Source of the DNA: Thermoleophilaceae bacterium
GTDB taxonomy: Bacteria; Actinomycetota; Thermoleophilia; Solirubrobacterales; JACPNS01
NCBI GenBank assembly: GCA_016463365.1
Contig: JAEMRJ010000031.1
Span: 1-18,966 of the forward strand
Length of the DNA stretch: 18,966 bases
Direction of reading: 5' to 3'
Shown: piece after piece, positions 1-8,135 of the stretch
How positions within the stretch are numbered: position 1 is the stretch's first letter
Layout: every line of letters starts with the position of its first letter
The notes under the pieces: generated by a model
What the model was told of the DNA's origin: nothing
The model's input: only the letters and a program-made list of their open reading frames with translations
Database searches by the model: none
Program-made: the position numbers and the translations under genes

Positions 1-454
1 CGTCAGCCCCGCGATCGACGACGTCCAGAACCGCGAGGATCAGACCCAGAAGATCTTGACGATCACCGGTGGCGTGAAATTTGCGATGTGGGGTCTTGCG
101 ATCCTGCTGGTGCTGACGTCCGCGCTGCTGGTCGGAAACACGATCCGACTGTCGATCTACGCGCGTCGCCGTGAGGTCGAGGTGATGCGCATGGTCGGCG
201 CGACCAGCTGGTTCATCCGCTGGCCGTTCGTGATCGAGGGCGTCTTCGTGGGCGCGGCCGGCGGACTCTTCGCCGTGCTGATGCTGCTGATCTTCAAGCA
301 GACCGTGATCGACCCGGTGTCCGACAAGTTCGCACTGTTCGCGGCGCCCGACACGATCAATTTCTGGACACTGACGCTCGTCCTGATGCTCTCTGCGGTG
401 CTGATTTCCGCGATGGGCTCGGGGATGACGCTGCGCCGCTTCCTGCGCGTTTGA
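1..454 (+). CDS. ftsX: Cell division protein FtsX, C-terminal part (5' end outside window)
   Basis: This is the last ~150 residues of an FtsX-like permease. The frame is open from base 2 to the TGA at 452-454. The visible part starts with a short extracytoplasmic stretch (SPAIDDVQNRED) and then shows three hydrophobic segments: one around FAMWGLAILLVLTSALLVG, one around VIEGVFVGAAGGLFAVLML, and one near the C-terminus. Between the first two is the family's cytoplasmic signature (NTIRLSIYARRREVEVMRMVGA), also shared with other FtsX/MacB-type permeases. In bacteria FtsX pairs with the ATPase FtsE at the divisome and controls peptidoglycan hydrolases. The following S41 protease gene and the nearby smpB fit the actinobacterial ftsEX-smpB neighbourhood. 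ftsE must lie upstream of the window and is not visible. Another FtsX-fold permease is possible but less likely in this context. Confidence 0.9.
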   Translation, partial: VSPAIDDVQNREDQTQKILTITGGVKFAMWGLAILLVLTSALLVGNTIRLSIYARRREVEVMRMVGATSWFIRWPFVIEGVFVGAAGGLFAVLMLLIFKQTVIDPVSDKFALFAAPDTINFWTLTLVLMLSAVLISAMGSGMTLRRFLRV

Positions 455-487
455 GCGCCCTGAACATCTAGGGTTGCGCGCAGTCGC

Positions 488-1675
488 ATGCGTTCCCTGA
501 TCACAGTTCTCGCGCTCTTTGCAGCGCTCGCCTCCGGGATCTACATCGGAGCAAACCCGAACACTCCCGTGGTGGGTGTGCTGAAGGACGTCGTGGCGCC
601 CGACGACGCAGAGATCACGACGGACGAGGTGCAGTCGCTGATCGAGAACGAGTATTACCGCAAGGTCCCTGATTCAAAGCTGACCAACGGCTCGATCAAC
701 GGCATGGTCAAGAGCCTCGACGACAAGTTCTCGCACTACTTCGATCCGCAGCAGAACAAGGACTTCGCGCAGGCGATCAGCGGCAGCTTCACCGGCGTGG
801 GAATGGCCGTCAACGAAGACAAGCGCGGCCTTGTGGTGAGCATCACCTACCCGGGCTCGCCGGCGCGCGGCGCAGGGCTGAAGCGCGGAGACGTGATCAC
901 AAAAGTCAACGGGAAGTCGATTGCCGGAGTTTCATCCGAGGTCGCAGTCGCCAAGATCAAGGGCCCGGAAGGCACGAAGGTCACGCTCACAGTTGCGACG
1001 CCGGTCGGCAAAGACTCGTCAAAGCTGGGGGCCGAGCGCAGTCTTGTGCTCACCCGCAAGGTGATCGACATACCCGTTGCCAAAGGAAAACTCGTCAAGG
1101 AGAACGGCCGCAAGGTCGGCGTTGTACAGCTCGTGAGCTTCACCGAAACCGCCGGCGAGCTCGTGGCCGAGCAGGTCGACAAGCTCAAGAAGCAGGGCGC
1201 AGAGAGCTGGGTGCTCGACCTGCGCGGCAACGGCGGAGGCAGACTCGATCAGGCTGTTGAGGTCTCGAGCATCTTCATCAACAAAGGCATGATCGTCGCA
1301 ACCGACGGTCGCGCGCGCAGGCGTCAGGTTTATAACGCAGTCAAGCGTGACTTCCGCACTGCTGCGCCGCTTGCCGTGCTCGTTGACAAAGGTTCGGCGA
1401 GCGCCTCTGAAATCACGGCGGGCGCGATCAAGTACCGCGACCGCGGGCTGATCGTCGGCACGCGCACCTTTGGCAAGGGCGTCTTCCAGGAGGTCACAGA
1501 ACTCGACAACGGCGGCGCCGTGTCGCTGACGGTCGGCCGCTATGAGCTCCCCGGCAGGCACTTCATCACCAGCAAAGGCCTTGCTCCCGATCTCACGGTC
1601 GAGGACAATCCGAAGACCAGGCCTGACGAGGCGCTCGACGCCGCGTTCAAAGCCCTCGCGCAGTTCAAGCAGTGA
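488..1675 (+). CDS. ctpA: S41 family carboxyl-terminal processing protease (CtpA/Prc type)
   Basis: A 395-residue serine protease predicted to act outside the membrane. Residues 3-22 form a hydrophobic signal or anchor segment. A PDZ domain spans about residues 95-175 (carboxylate-binding region near TGVGMAV, then GSPARGAGLKRGDVI). The S41 protease core covers about 205-370. The catalytic Ser-Lys dyad is predicted as Ser305 within GSASASE and Lys330 within TFGKG; the 25-residue spacing equals that of Ser430/Lys455 in E. coli Prc. Enzymes of this family cleave near C-termini of exported proteins and often act on peptidoglycan hydrolases, which fits a place just after ftsX. The ATG at 488 lies 33 bp after the ftsX stop with only a weak purine stretch upstream. 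The gene ends in GTGA, overlapping the next start. Confidence 0.93.
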   Translation: MRSLITVLALFAALASGIYIGANPNTPVVGVLKDVVAPDDAEITTDEVQSLIENEYYRKVPDSKLTNGSINGMVKSLDDKFSHYFDPQQNKDFAQAISGSFTGVGMAVNEDKRGLVVSITYPGSPARGAGLKRGDVITKVNGKSIAGVSSEVAVAKIKGPEGTKVTLTVATPVGKDSSKLGAERSLVLTRKVIDIPVAKGKLVKENGRKVGVVQLVSFTETAGELVAEQVDKLKKQGAESWVLDLRGNGGGRLDQAVEVSSIFINKGMIVATDGRARRRQVYNAVKRDFRTAAPLAVLVDKGSASASEITAGAIKYRDRGLIVGTRTFGKGVFQEVTELDNGGAVSLTVGRYELPGRHFITSKGLAPDLTVEDNPKTRPDEALDAAFKALAQFKQ

Positions 1676-3573
1676 ACGCCGCGTTCGGCAGCAGCTTCCA
1701 CTCGCCGATCGCGGCCGTGCTCGTCCCCAAAGGACGCGCGCTGGTCGCTGCGCCGCTGTTTGAGCGTGGCGCCAAGATCCAGCTCAAGTCCGAAGGCAAG
1801 CGCGGCAATCCGCTCAAGGCCGGAGAACTGGTGATCGTCGAGCCGGCCGGGATGGCGCGCGGCAAGGAGCGCGGCCGGCAGGTCACTGCGCCGGTGGCGC
1901 GAATCGTGAGGCGCGTCGGCAGCGCCGACAATGCGCATGACGTGACCGAAGCGTTGATGATCGAGTACGGGCTCGAGCGCCGCTTCCCCGGCAAGGTCGA
2001 AAACTACGCGCGTGAAGCGGCGCAGAGCGCAGACGAGTTCGCCCGCCGCGATCTCACCGAGCTTCCCACCTTCACGATGGATCCGCACGGCGCAAAAGAC
2101 TTCGACGATGCGATCTCGGCGCAGCGGGACGGCGAGCGGACCCGCGTCTGGGTCCATATCGCCGACGTCTCGGCCTTCGTGCGGCCGGGCGATCCAGTCG
2201 ACAAAGAGGCGCGCCGCCGCGCCACCAGCGTCTACGTGCCCAACATGGTCGAGCCGATGCTGCCGGAGGCGCTCTCCAACGATGCCTGCTCGCTCGTACC
2301 GGGTGAGCCGCGCCGCGCCGTCACTGCCGAGCTGCTCTTCGAAGGCCCAGAGTGCGTCGAGCAGTCGTTCTACCGCTCGCTGATCCGATCCGACGCGCGA
2401 CTGACCTACGGACAGGTCGATGCCATCTTTGCCGGCGAGGCCCGGCCGGAGACGCTCTGGGCGGAGCCACTGGCGCTCGCACGCACGGTCAGCGCCGCTC
2501 TTCAGGCCGACCGCGAAAGGCGCAAGGCGCTCGAAGTCGAATCCAGTGAGCCGAGCTTCGAGTTCGACAAGACCGGCGCCCCGACCGAGATCCACGCCGA
2601 GCAGCAGACCGAGTCCCACCGCGTGATCGAACACCTGATGATCGCCGCCAACGAGGCCGTTGCGCGGTTTCTCCAGGAGAAGAATCTTCCCGCGCTCTAC
2701 CGGATCCACGAGAAGCCGGAGGTCGCAGCGGTCGAGCGAGTCGCAGCCCAGCTTGAATCACTGGGTGTTGCGCTGCCGCCGATCCCAGAGAACTTCACCG
2801 AGCAGCAGGCCGAGGGCATCGTCGGCGAGATCAGCGCGGCCGTCGCGCAGCACGTGCGGCGCACGGGCAAGGGCAGAGCGGCGCTCACATCGCTTGTCCT
2901 GCGCTCACTCAAGCAGGCCGTCTACTCGCCGCGCAACCTTGGACACTCGGGACTGCGGTCGGCCAACTACTGCCACTTCACCTCGCCGATCCGCCGCTAT
3001 CCCGACCTGGTCGTCCACCGCGCGCTGCTTTCGGGCCTGGGAGTGGACAGCACCGCAGGTGCCGTTGAGGACCTCCAGGACGAAGCCGAGTGGACCAGCG
3101 CCCGCGAGCGCGAGGCGATGAAGATCGAGCGCAAGGCCGACGACATCGTGCGCGCGTTTCTGCTCGAGCGGATGCTGAAGGAGGCGGGGTGGACGCAGCC
3201 CGGAGGCACCTCCGCCTACAACCCCAGCAGCAAAAAGCCGTCCCAGAACCGCAATCGTGCACCGAAGTTCGCTGACCGGCAGATGAAGCGCGAGAGCGCA
3301 ACCCACGGCCCGGTATTCGAGGGCGAGGTGATCGGTCTGATCGGCGGCGGATTGTTTGTTCAGTTCGGCCCGGAGTTTGCGTTTGAAGGTTTTGTTCCGC
3401 TGCGTGAGATCAAGGAGCAGCGCGGGGGATACTGGAATCTCAACGAGTTCCAGACGGCGCTCGTCGACGAGAACAGCGGCACCAGCATCTCGCTGGGCGA
3501 CTCGATCGACGTCGCCGTGCTCGAGCTGCAGACTGCCCGCGCGCGCGTTGACCTGCTACCTGTGAGTCCCTGA
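1672..3573 (+). CDS. rnr: Ribonuclease R family 3'-5' exoribonuclease
   Basis: A 633-residue RNase II/R family exoribonuclease. The GTG start at 1672 shares GTGA with the preceding stop, suggesting translational coupling. The N-terminal ~120 residues resemble a reduced OB/cold-shock region. The RNB catalytic domain follows: Asp137, Asp143, Asp145 and Asp146 in TMDPHGAKDFDDAIS align with the four metal-binding aspartates of E. coli RNase II (D201, D207, D209, D210). The HFTSPIRRYPDL signature lies at about residues 435-446. A C-terminal S1 RNA-binding domain covers about 546-628. The protein is much shorter than E. coli RNase R (813 residues). It lacks the long Lys-rich C-terminal tail and instead carries a basic, Ser/Asn/Lys-rich linker at about 510-543 between RNB and S1. 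Being directly upstream of smpB supports a role in degrading nonstop mRNA and structured RNA. Confidence 0.93.
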   Translation: MNAAFGSSFHSPIAAVLVPKGRALVAAPLFERGAKIQLKSEGKRGNPLKAGELVIVEPAGMARGKERGRQVTAPVARIVRRVGSADNAHDVTEALMIEYGLERRFPGKVENYAREAAQSADEFARRDLTELPTFTMDPHGAKDFDDAISAQRDGERTRVWVHIADVSAFVRPGDPVDKEARRRATSVYVPNMVEPMLPEALSNDACSLVPGEPRRAVTAELLFEGPECVEQSFYRSLIRSDARLTYGQVDAIFAGEARPETLWAEPLALARTVSAALQADRERRKALEVESSEPSFEFDKTGAPTEIHAEQQTESHRVIEHLMIAANEAVARFLQEKNLPALYRIHEKPEVAAVERVAAQLESLGVALPPIPENFTEQQAEGIVGEISAAVAQHVRRTGKGRAALTSLVLRSLKQAVYSPRNLGHSGLRSANYCHFTSPIRRYPDLVVHRALLSGLGVDSTAGAVEDLQDEAEWTSAREREAMKIERKADDIVRAFLLERMLKEAGWTQPGGTSAYNPSSKKPSQNRNRAPKFADRQMKRESATHGPVFEGEVIGLIGGGLFVQFGPEFAFEGFVPLREIKEQRGGYWNLNEFQTALVDENSGTSISLGDSIDVAVLELQTARARVDLLPVSP

Positions 3574-4058
3574 TGGCTGGCAAGAAAAAGAAGAAGGTTG
3601 ACGCCGGCGACATCGCGACAAACCGCGAAGCACGCTTTCGTTACGAGCTTTCCGATCCTGTTGAAGCCGGGATGGTCCTGACCGGCAGCGAGGTCAAGTC
3701 AATGCGCGAGGGCGGCGTGATGATGAAGGACGCCTACGCCTCGGTCGAGGACGGCGAGGTCTGGTTGCGCAACTTGCACATCGCGCCCTACAAATTCGCC
3801 GGCGAGCTCAACCACGAGCCCGAGCGCCCACGAAAGCTGCTGCTCAACCGCCGTGAGATCGACCGGATCGTCGGCAAACTCGCGGAGCGCGGCTTCTCAC
3901 TGATCCCGACGCGGATCTACTTCGCCAACGGTCGCGCCAAAGTCGAGCTCGCGCTCGGTCGCGGCAAGGACATCGGCGACAAGCGCCAAGGAATCAAGGA
4001 CCGCGAAATGAAGCGTGAGATGGACCGCGCCGGAGCTGACTTCCGACGCGGCCGCTGA
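3573..4058 (+). CDS. smpB: SsrA-binding protein SmpB
   Basis: A 161-residue SmpB, the protein partner that carries tmRNA to stalled ribosomes in trans-translation. Recognisable family elements are the N-terminal Lys-rich segment, NREARFRYEL, the LTGSEVKSMREGG loop, DAYASVEDGEVWLRNLHIAPY, NHEPERPRKLLLNRREI, and the basic C-terminal tail (DIGDKRQGIKDREMKREMDRA) that enters the mRNA channel. The length is normal. The ATG at 3573 overlaps the rnr stop (TGATG), so translation is probably coupled to RNase R. Its RNA partner ssrA lies about 4 kb downstream on the same strand. The gene converges on the first secreted-protein gene, with only 12 bp between their ends and no obvious terminator in the gap. 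Confidence 0.97.
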   Translation: MAGKKKKKVDAGDIATNREARFRYELSDPVEAGMVLTGSEVKSMREGGVMMKDAYASVEDGEVWLRNLHIAPYKFAGELNHEPERPRKLLLNRREIDRIVGKLAERGFSLIPTRIYFANGRAKVELALGRGKDIGDKRQGIKDREMKREMDRAGADFRRGR

Positions 4059-4070
4059 TCTCGCGCTGGA

Positions 4071-5771
4071 CTACTTGCAGATCTTGAACTTCGCCGTTCT
4101 GGTCAGCACACGGCCCTTCGGGTACTTGTCCGTGGGCTTGAAGTAGACCTTCAACTTGTACGTGTAGGTCTTGCCTGCTTTCAGCTTCGTTGAAAGCTTG
4201 ACCGTGACCTTGAACGGCGACTTCTTGACCTTCTTGACGTACTTGCCATCGACGTAGACCTTCACGTAGCGGACGAGTCCGCGTGACTTGATGCCCGGCG
4301 TGAAGCTCAGGGTGCGCTTCTTCAGACACTTCTTGATGCTCTTGACCGAGACCGAGTAGCTTGCGCAACTCGGCGGTGCGTACCTGGTCGGCGAGGCGAT
4401 CGTGCGGGTCTGGCCCTGGTAGTTCGTGATCTCAAACGTTGTCGAACCGCCGTCGTCGGGCTCGCTTCCGTCGGTCGGGCAACGGTCGACAAGCAGGAGT
4501 CCGTTTTTGCCGCCGGCGATCGTCAGCTTGAACGATTCGAAGCCGACCTGCGGAACGTTGTCGAACGTCGCCTGGAGCTGGCTGACGTTGGCGAACTGAC
4601 TGGTTCCTCGCAGATTGAAGTTGAGTGCTCCACGAACGACCAGCCCAAGGTCTGGCAAGTTGCGTCCGGGCGCGGCCTTGACCATGTGAACGTCGCCCTC
4701 CAGCCCTGCGGAGACGATCGGAGTCTTGATGCTGACGGTTCCGACTTTCGTGCTCGCAGGGCAGTCTCGCGCAGCAAAGGCTTCATTCGAGCAGATTCGG
4801 CCAAGCTGCTGCACATCGACGTTCAGCGCGTCAGGGAGCGTGGCGACGATCGTTTTGGGCGTTGCCGCGCTCTGCGGCGCGGCTTCAAGGCCCGGGAGTC
4901 GCACTTCGGTGCTGAACTCTGCCGGGGCGCCTCGGACCGGTCCAATGACGCCGGCATCGGCGGTTGCGGTGAAAGGCGCGAGGGTCGCGCAGCCGGGCTT
5001 CTGAGGGACGGGCGCGGCCTTGGTGAAGTTGTTCTTACCGGTCTGGAAGGGATCGGAGTTGGCCGATGAGTTGTTGTTGTAGTACTCGAAGTAGCCCCAT
5101 GTGTTCCAGGTGTCGCAGCGGGTCGGGTTGGTGAGGAAAACATTGCCGTTGGCCAGCTTGCCGTAGAGCGTCTGCTCGTACCTGGTGATCTGGATCGGCA
5201 GAGTGAGCCCCAGGGCGCGAGCGGTCTTCGGGATGGGGTCGGTCTCCGAGCGCACGCGGAAGTCGCCGTCGGGCCCGGACGTCACGGGGTAGAAGCGCGC
5301 GTAGGCGCGCATCGCCTCTCCGATCGGGGGCTGGACGTAGGCGCCCACGAGTGTCGGAATCTCCGGGTCGGTCTGGATCACGGAGATTGGTCCGACCATG
5401 TCATTCATCGCGATCGGGATGAAGGTCAGGTAGGCGAGGGCGCTGATCCGGACGGTGCCGACCTGGCTTTTCGCTGAGCATTTGCCTGATTCGAAGACGG
5501 CTTTGGTGCAACGGTCGGCGTACGGGACGGCATTGGGGTTGCCGACACCGCCCGCAGGCGTGTCGTTCAGGATCCGCCTGACTGACTCGGTCGTGTTGCC
5601 GCCGTAGTTGAAGGTGACCCCGGTGATCAGGTCGCCGTGCCCGCCGACGGTCGCGTCGGACGTACTGCCGTACGGCGTGGCCGTGATTGCCGCGCCAGCG
5701 GCCGGCACGATCGCCAGAGCTGCCGCGGCAGCGGCGATCAGCGCCATCAGTCCCTTGCTCGAAAACTGCAT
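4071..5771 (-). CDS. Secreted protein with two Cys-bounded repeat modules and a Lys-rich C-terminal domain (function unknown)
   Basis: A 566-residue exported protein. The start chosen is the ATG at 5769-5771, giving a signal peptide (MQFSSKGLMALIAAAAAALA, cleavage probably near AGAA). It is preceded by a strong AGGAG five bases away. An in-frame start farther upstream would overlap a terminator and disrupt the signal peptide. Two related modules are visible: an N-terminal one with DTPAGGVGNPNA, then a DRCT...F...C...S-VGTV pattern, and a C-half one with ICSNEAFAARDCPASTKVGT followed by TPIVSAGLEGDVHMVK. The C-terminal ~95 residues form a Lys-rich, probably beta-sandwich domain bounded by cysteines (KKCLKKRTLSF ... 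KFKICK). It is paralogous to the next gene. I see no catalytic motif; a surface or matrix role is only a guess. Confidence 0.85.
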   Translation of the reverse strand: MQFSSKGLMALIAAAAAALAIVPAAGAAITATPYGSTSDATVGGHGDLITGVTFNYGGNTTESVRRILNDTPAGGVGNPNAVPYADRCTKAVFESGKCSAKSQVGTVRISALAYLTFIPIAMNDMVGPISVIQTDPEIPTLVGAYVQPPIGEAMRAYARFYPVTSGPDGDFRVRSETDPIPKTARALGLTLPIQITRYEQTLYGKLANGNVFLTNPTRCDTWNTWGYFEYYNNNSSANSDPFQTGKNNFTKAAPVPQKPGCATLAPFTATADAGVIGPVRGAPAEFSTEVRLPGLEAAPQSAATPKTIVATLPDALNVDVQQLGRICSNEAFAARDCPASTKVGTVSIKTPIVSAGLEGDVHMVKAAPGRNLPDLGLVVRGALNFNLRGTSQFANVSQLQATFDNVPQVGFESFKLTIAGGKNGLLLVDRCPTDGSEPDDGGSTTFEITNYQGQTRTIASPTRYAPPSCASYSVSVKSIKKCLKKRTLSFTPGIKSRGLVRYVKVYVDGKYVKKVKKSPFKVTVKLSTKLKAGKTYTYKLKVYFKPTDKYPKGRVLTRTAKFKICK

Positions 5772-5781
5772 TCCTTCTCCT
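5772..5781 (-). promoter_or_regulatory. Shine-Dalgarno site fixing the start of the 566-residue secreted protein
   Basis: On the minus strand the bases before the ATG at 5771 read AGGAGAAGGA. The AGGAG core ends five bases from the start codon. This decides the start against in-frame codons farther upstream. Confidence 0.7.
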
Positions 5782-5862
5782 AAGTAGTTTGCGGCGAACA
5801 CCGAGTACGCCGCGAAAATCAGCCTGACACCCAAGGTAGGCCCGTTCAAGCGTTTAAACAAG

Positions 5863-5891
5863 AACGGGGCCCGCATGTTGCGGGCCCCGTT
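5863..5891 (-). terminator. Rho-independent terminator of the 642-residue secreted protein gene
   Basis: A perfect 12-bp stem (AACGGGGCCCGC / GCGGGCCCCGTT) encloses a 5-base loop. Read on the minus strand it is followed by CTTGTTTAAA, a moderately T-rich tail. It sits 27 bp after the stop of the gene ending at 5919 and about 90 bp before the start of the next minus-strand gene, so the two paralogs are probably separate transcription units. Confidence 0.82.
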
Positions 5892-5918
5892 CGGGAACTT
5901 CTTCTGTTCAGCGACTGC

Positions 5919-7847
5919 TTACTTGCAGACTGAGAACTTGTTCGTCTTTGTCTTCAGAACGACGCCGTCCTTGTACCAGACCTTGTAGGCGTAGTAGTAG
6001 GACTTGCCCTTCTTGTACTTGTCCTTCTTCATGGTCAGCTTGAAGGAGAACCCTGAGTTTGTGCTGTCAGTCCCGCGGGTCATCACGTTCGTCGACTTCG
6101 AGCCGGTCAGCAGCTGGATCTTGTCGATGCCAGCCTTGTCGATCACGCCCTTCGGCGAAACCTTCAGCTGCTTGCCCTGCTTGACGCAGTTGGTGATCTT
6201 GCTCGGGTCGTTCACGCCGTGGCAGTTCTCGAACGAGTTCGTCGAGTTGCTGGAGACGCTCGAACCTGCGTAACCGGTCAGGGCGAATGCCGTCGAGCCG
6301 GAGTTCGGCGTCGATCCGTCGGTCGGGCAGGAACGGTTGAACAGCAGTGAGCTGCTTGAGCTTCCGCCGTCGATGTCGACTGTGAAGTCGGTGAACGGGG
6401 TCTGCGGCAGATTGTCGAACGTGGTCTCGATCATGTTGAAGTTCGGTCCGACGAACTGAGTCGTTGCGTCGAGACGGAACTGCACGGGGCCGTCAACGTA
6501 GATCGAGAGGAACGGAAGACCTGGAGTCGTTCCCTTGACCATGTAGACACGACCCGTGAGACCTGCTGAGATCAGCGGGGTCTTGATCGTTGCCGTTCCG
6601 ATCTTGGCTGCAGCGGGACAGGTGTCCGCGTCGCGGTCAGCTTCGGAACAGACGTTGTTCAGGGCGTTCACGTTTACGGAAACCGCCTCCGGAAGCGTGG
6701 TGACCATCTTCTTTGTCTGGTCGTGACCACTTGGCGCTGGATCGGCAACCTTCACCGACAGACCGGGGTACGCGCCGCGGGCGCCCGATGTGAGCGAGGC
6801 TGAAGCCGACGTTCCGAACATCGGCACGGTCTGCTCGGGCGTCACTGTGTCCGCAGCCGACTTTGAGAACGGCTGGGCCGGGTTGTTGGGGTCCATGAAC
6901 AGCGTCGCCGCTGTGTTGGTGTCGTACGCCGTCGAGTACGAGAACGAATCCCATGCATCCAGTCGTGCTGGCATCGTCAAGAACCGCGGGTTCGACGTGT
7001 TCTCGTCCGCGTGCGAGAACAGGTGCTGGTCAATGCGCGTGATGTGCGCGGCCAGACCGCCGAGGGTGTAGTCGGCGAATCCAGAACCAGTCGGCCCGTA
7101 AACGATCGGCTCGGTGACATTCTCGTTCGGAATGGTGCGAATGCGGAAGTCAGTGTCACCGTTGTTGTTCGGCGAGCGGTTCGTCATCGGCGCCAGTGTG
7201 CTGGTTGTGCGGCGGTAGATCTGGCAAGGAGCCGCAGTCGGCGTACCGTAGATTGCCGTGCAGATCGGGCTCTGGTACACAGTCAGCGTGATGACCGTGC
7301 CGAGGATCGTCGGGACATCTTCACCTGACTGAAGGATGTAGATCGTGCCGTTGGAAGCACCCAGCGGCGTTCCCACCGGAATCGTTGCTCCGCCTGATCC
7401 ATTTCCGTTCTTTCCGTCACTCGCGGTGTAGAGCTTTGCCCATCCGACGCGAGATGTTGACGGGCAGCTGCCCGCGGAGCGCTGGGCCGGGAAGCTCGCT
7501 GCGCCGGCAAGTTCCCAGGTGCCTGACGGGTCGAACTCGGCCACAGTGCAGCGGTCATCGCTTGCAATTGCGTTCGGGTTACCCACAAGCCCTGCGGGCG
7601 AGTCGACGATCCACTTCTTCAAGTCTTCGTCCACACCGGAATCGCTGTAGGTGAATGTCTGGTCAATTTCGAAATCGGTGCTGGATCCCGGAACGGGGCT
7701 GAGTGTCGTGGATCCACTGGGTCCGTACCACCCAGTTGCGACGGACGAAACGTCGCCGGACGCAAAGCTCGGTACGAACGCGGCAATCGCACAAACGATC
7801 ACTGCGATTCCGGACAACCCCAGGCGCGTAGCCTTTGGTCGATTCAT
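5919..7847 (-). CDS. Secreted paralog with the same modular architecture (function unknown)
   Basis: A 642-residue exported protein with a signal peptide (basic MNRPKATR, then a hydrophobic stretch, cleavage probably near FASG). It is clearly homologous to its downstream neighbour: DSPAGLVGNPNA with a following DRCT...F module near the N-terminus, VCSEADRDADTCPAAAKIGT then TPLISAGLTGRVYMVKG in the middle, TTFDNLPQTPFTDF, SCPTDGSTPNSGS, and a Lys-rich C-terminal domain ending KFSVCK. The ATG at 7847 has GGAGG eight bases upstream on the minus strand. Compared with the paralog it has a longer Ser/Thr/Asn/Gly-rich N-terminal half. Modules of this kind recur, in my recollection, in exported proteins of Solirubrobacterales without known function. 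No enzyme motif is evident. Confidence 0.85.
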   Translation of the reverse strand: MNRPKATRLGLSGIAVIVCAIAAFVPSFASGDVSSVATGWYGPSGSTTLSPVPGSSTDFEIDQTFTYSDSGVDEDLKKWIVDSPAGLVGNPNAIASDDRCTVAEFDPSGTWELAGAASFPAQRSAGSCPSTSRVGWAKLYTASDGKNGNGSGGATIPVGTPLGASNGTIYILQSGEDVPTILGTVITLTVYQSPICTAIYGTPTAAPCQIYRRTTSTLAPMTNRSPNNNGDTDFRIRTIPNENVTEPIVYGPTGSGFADYTLGGLAAHITRIDQHLFSHADENTSNPRFLTMPARLDAWDSFSYSTAYDTNTAATLFMDPNNPAQPFSKSAADTVTPEQTVPMFGTSASASLTSGARGAYPGLSVKVADPAPSGHDQTKKMVTTLPEAVSVNVNALNNVCSEADRDADTCPAAAKIGTATIKTPLISAGLTGRVYMVKGTTPGLPFLSIYVDGPVQFRLDATTQFVGPNFNMIETTFDNLPQTPFTDFTVDIDGGSSSSSLLFNRSCPTDGSTPNSGSTAFALTGYAGSSVSSNSTNSFENCHGVNDPSKITNCVKQGKQLKVSPKGVIDKAGIDKIQLLTGSKSTNVMTRGTDSTNSGFSFKLTMKKDKYKKGKSYYYAYKVWYKDGVVLKTKTNKFSVCK

Positions 7848-7850
7848 TTA

Positions 7851-7860
7851 GGTTTCCTCC
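7851..7860 (-). promoter_or_regulatory. Shine-Dalgarno site of the 642-residue secreted protein
   Basis: The minus-strand sequence GGAGGAAACC, with its GGAGG core eight bases from the ATG at 7847, is a near-ideal ribosome binding site and confirms the start. Confidence 0.75.
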
Positions 7861-7913
7861 GTTCAACGCCCGAGCACGCTCCCCAGCGATCCGTCAGGCG
7901 GGTGATTATCTAC

Positions 7914-7939
7914 TTTTCAGCTTCGTGTGGGGCTGAAAA
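7914..7939 (-). promoter_or_regulatory. Inverted repeat in the upstream region of the secreted protein gene (possible operator)
   Basis: TTTTCAGC and GCTGAAAA form perfect 8-bp arms around a 10-base spacer, about 67-92 bp upstream of the ATG at 7847. A GATAAT hexamer lies just downstream of the repeat on the minus strand (7904-7909) and could be a -10 box, which would place the repeat over the -35/spacer region. No convincing -35 box was found. The rest of the gap from 7848 to 8135 holds no gene that I can see. Confidence 0.35.
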
Positions 7940-8135
7940 TTCCCTTGTGAATGCAAGATACCTTGAGATATGGACGCTTTGCGGCATTCCTCACAAGTGT
8001 CTGTTAAGTCACTTACAGTCTCACTGCATTCCTACATCGGTAGAACACGACGAACCCATGAAATGATTCGCTGAGGTTCGCCCGGATGAGGTAAAATTTT
8101 CCACGAAGTACAAACTGAATAAGCAACACACATCC

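Noticed and set aside
1540..2709. 389-codon minus-strand frame opposite RNase R
   Set aside because: RNase R on the other strand has all catalytic residues; the antisense frame arises from codon bias.
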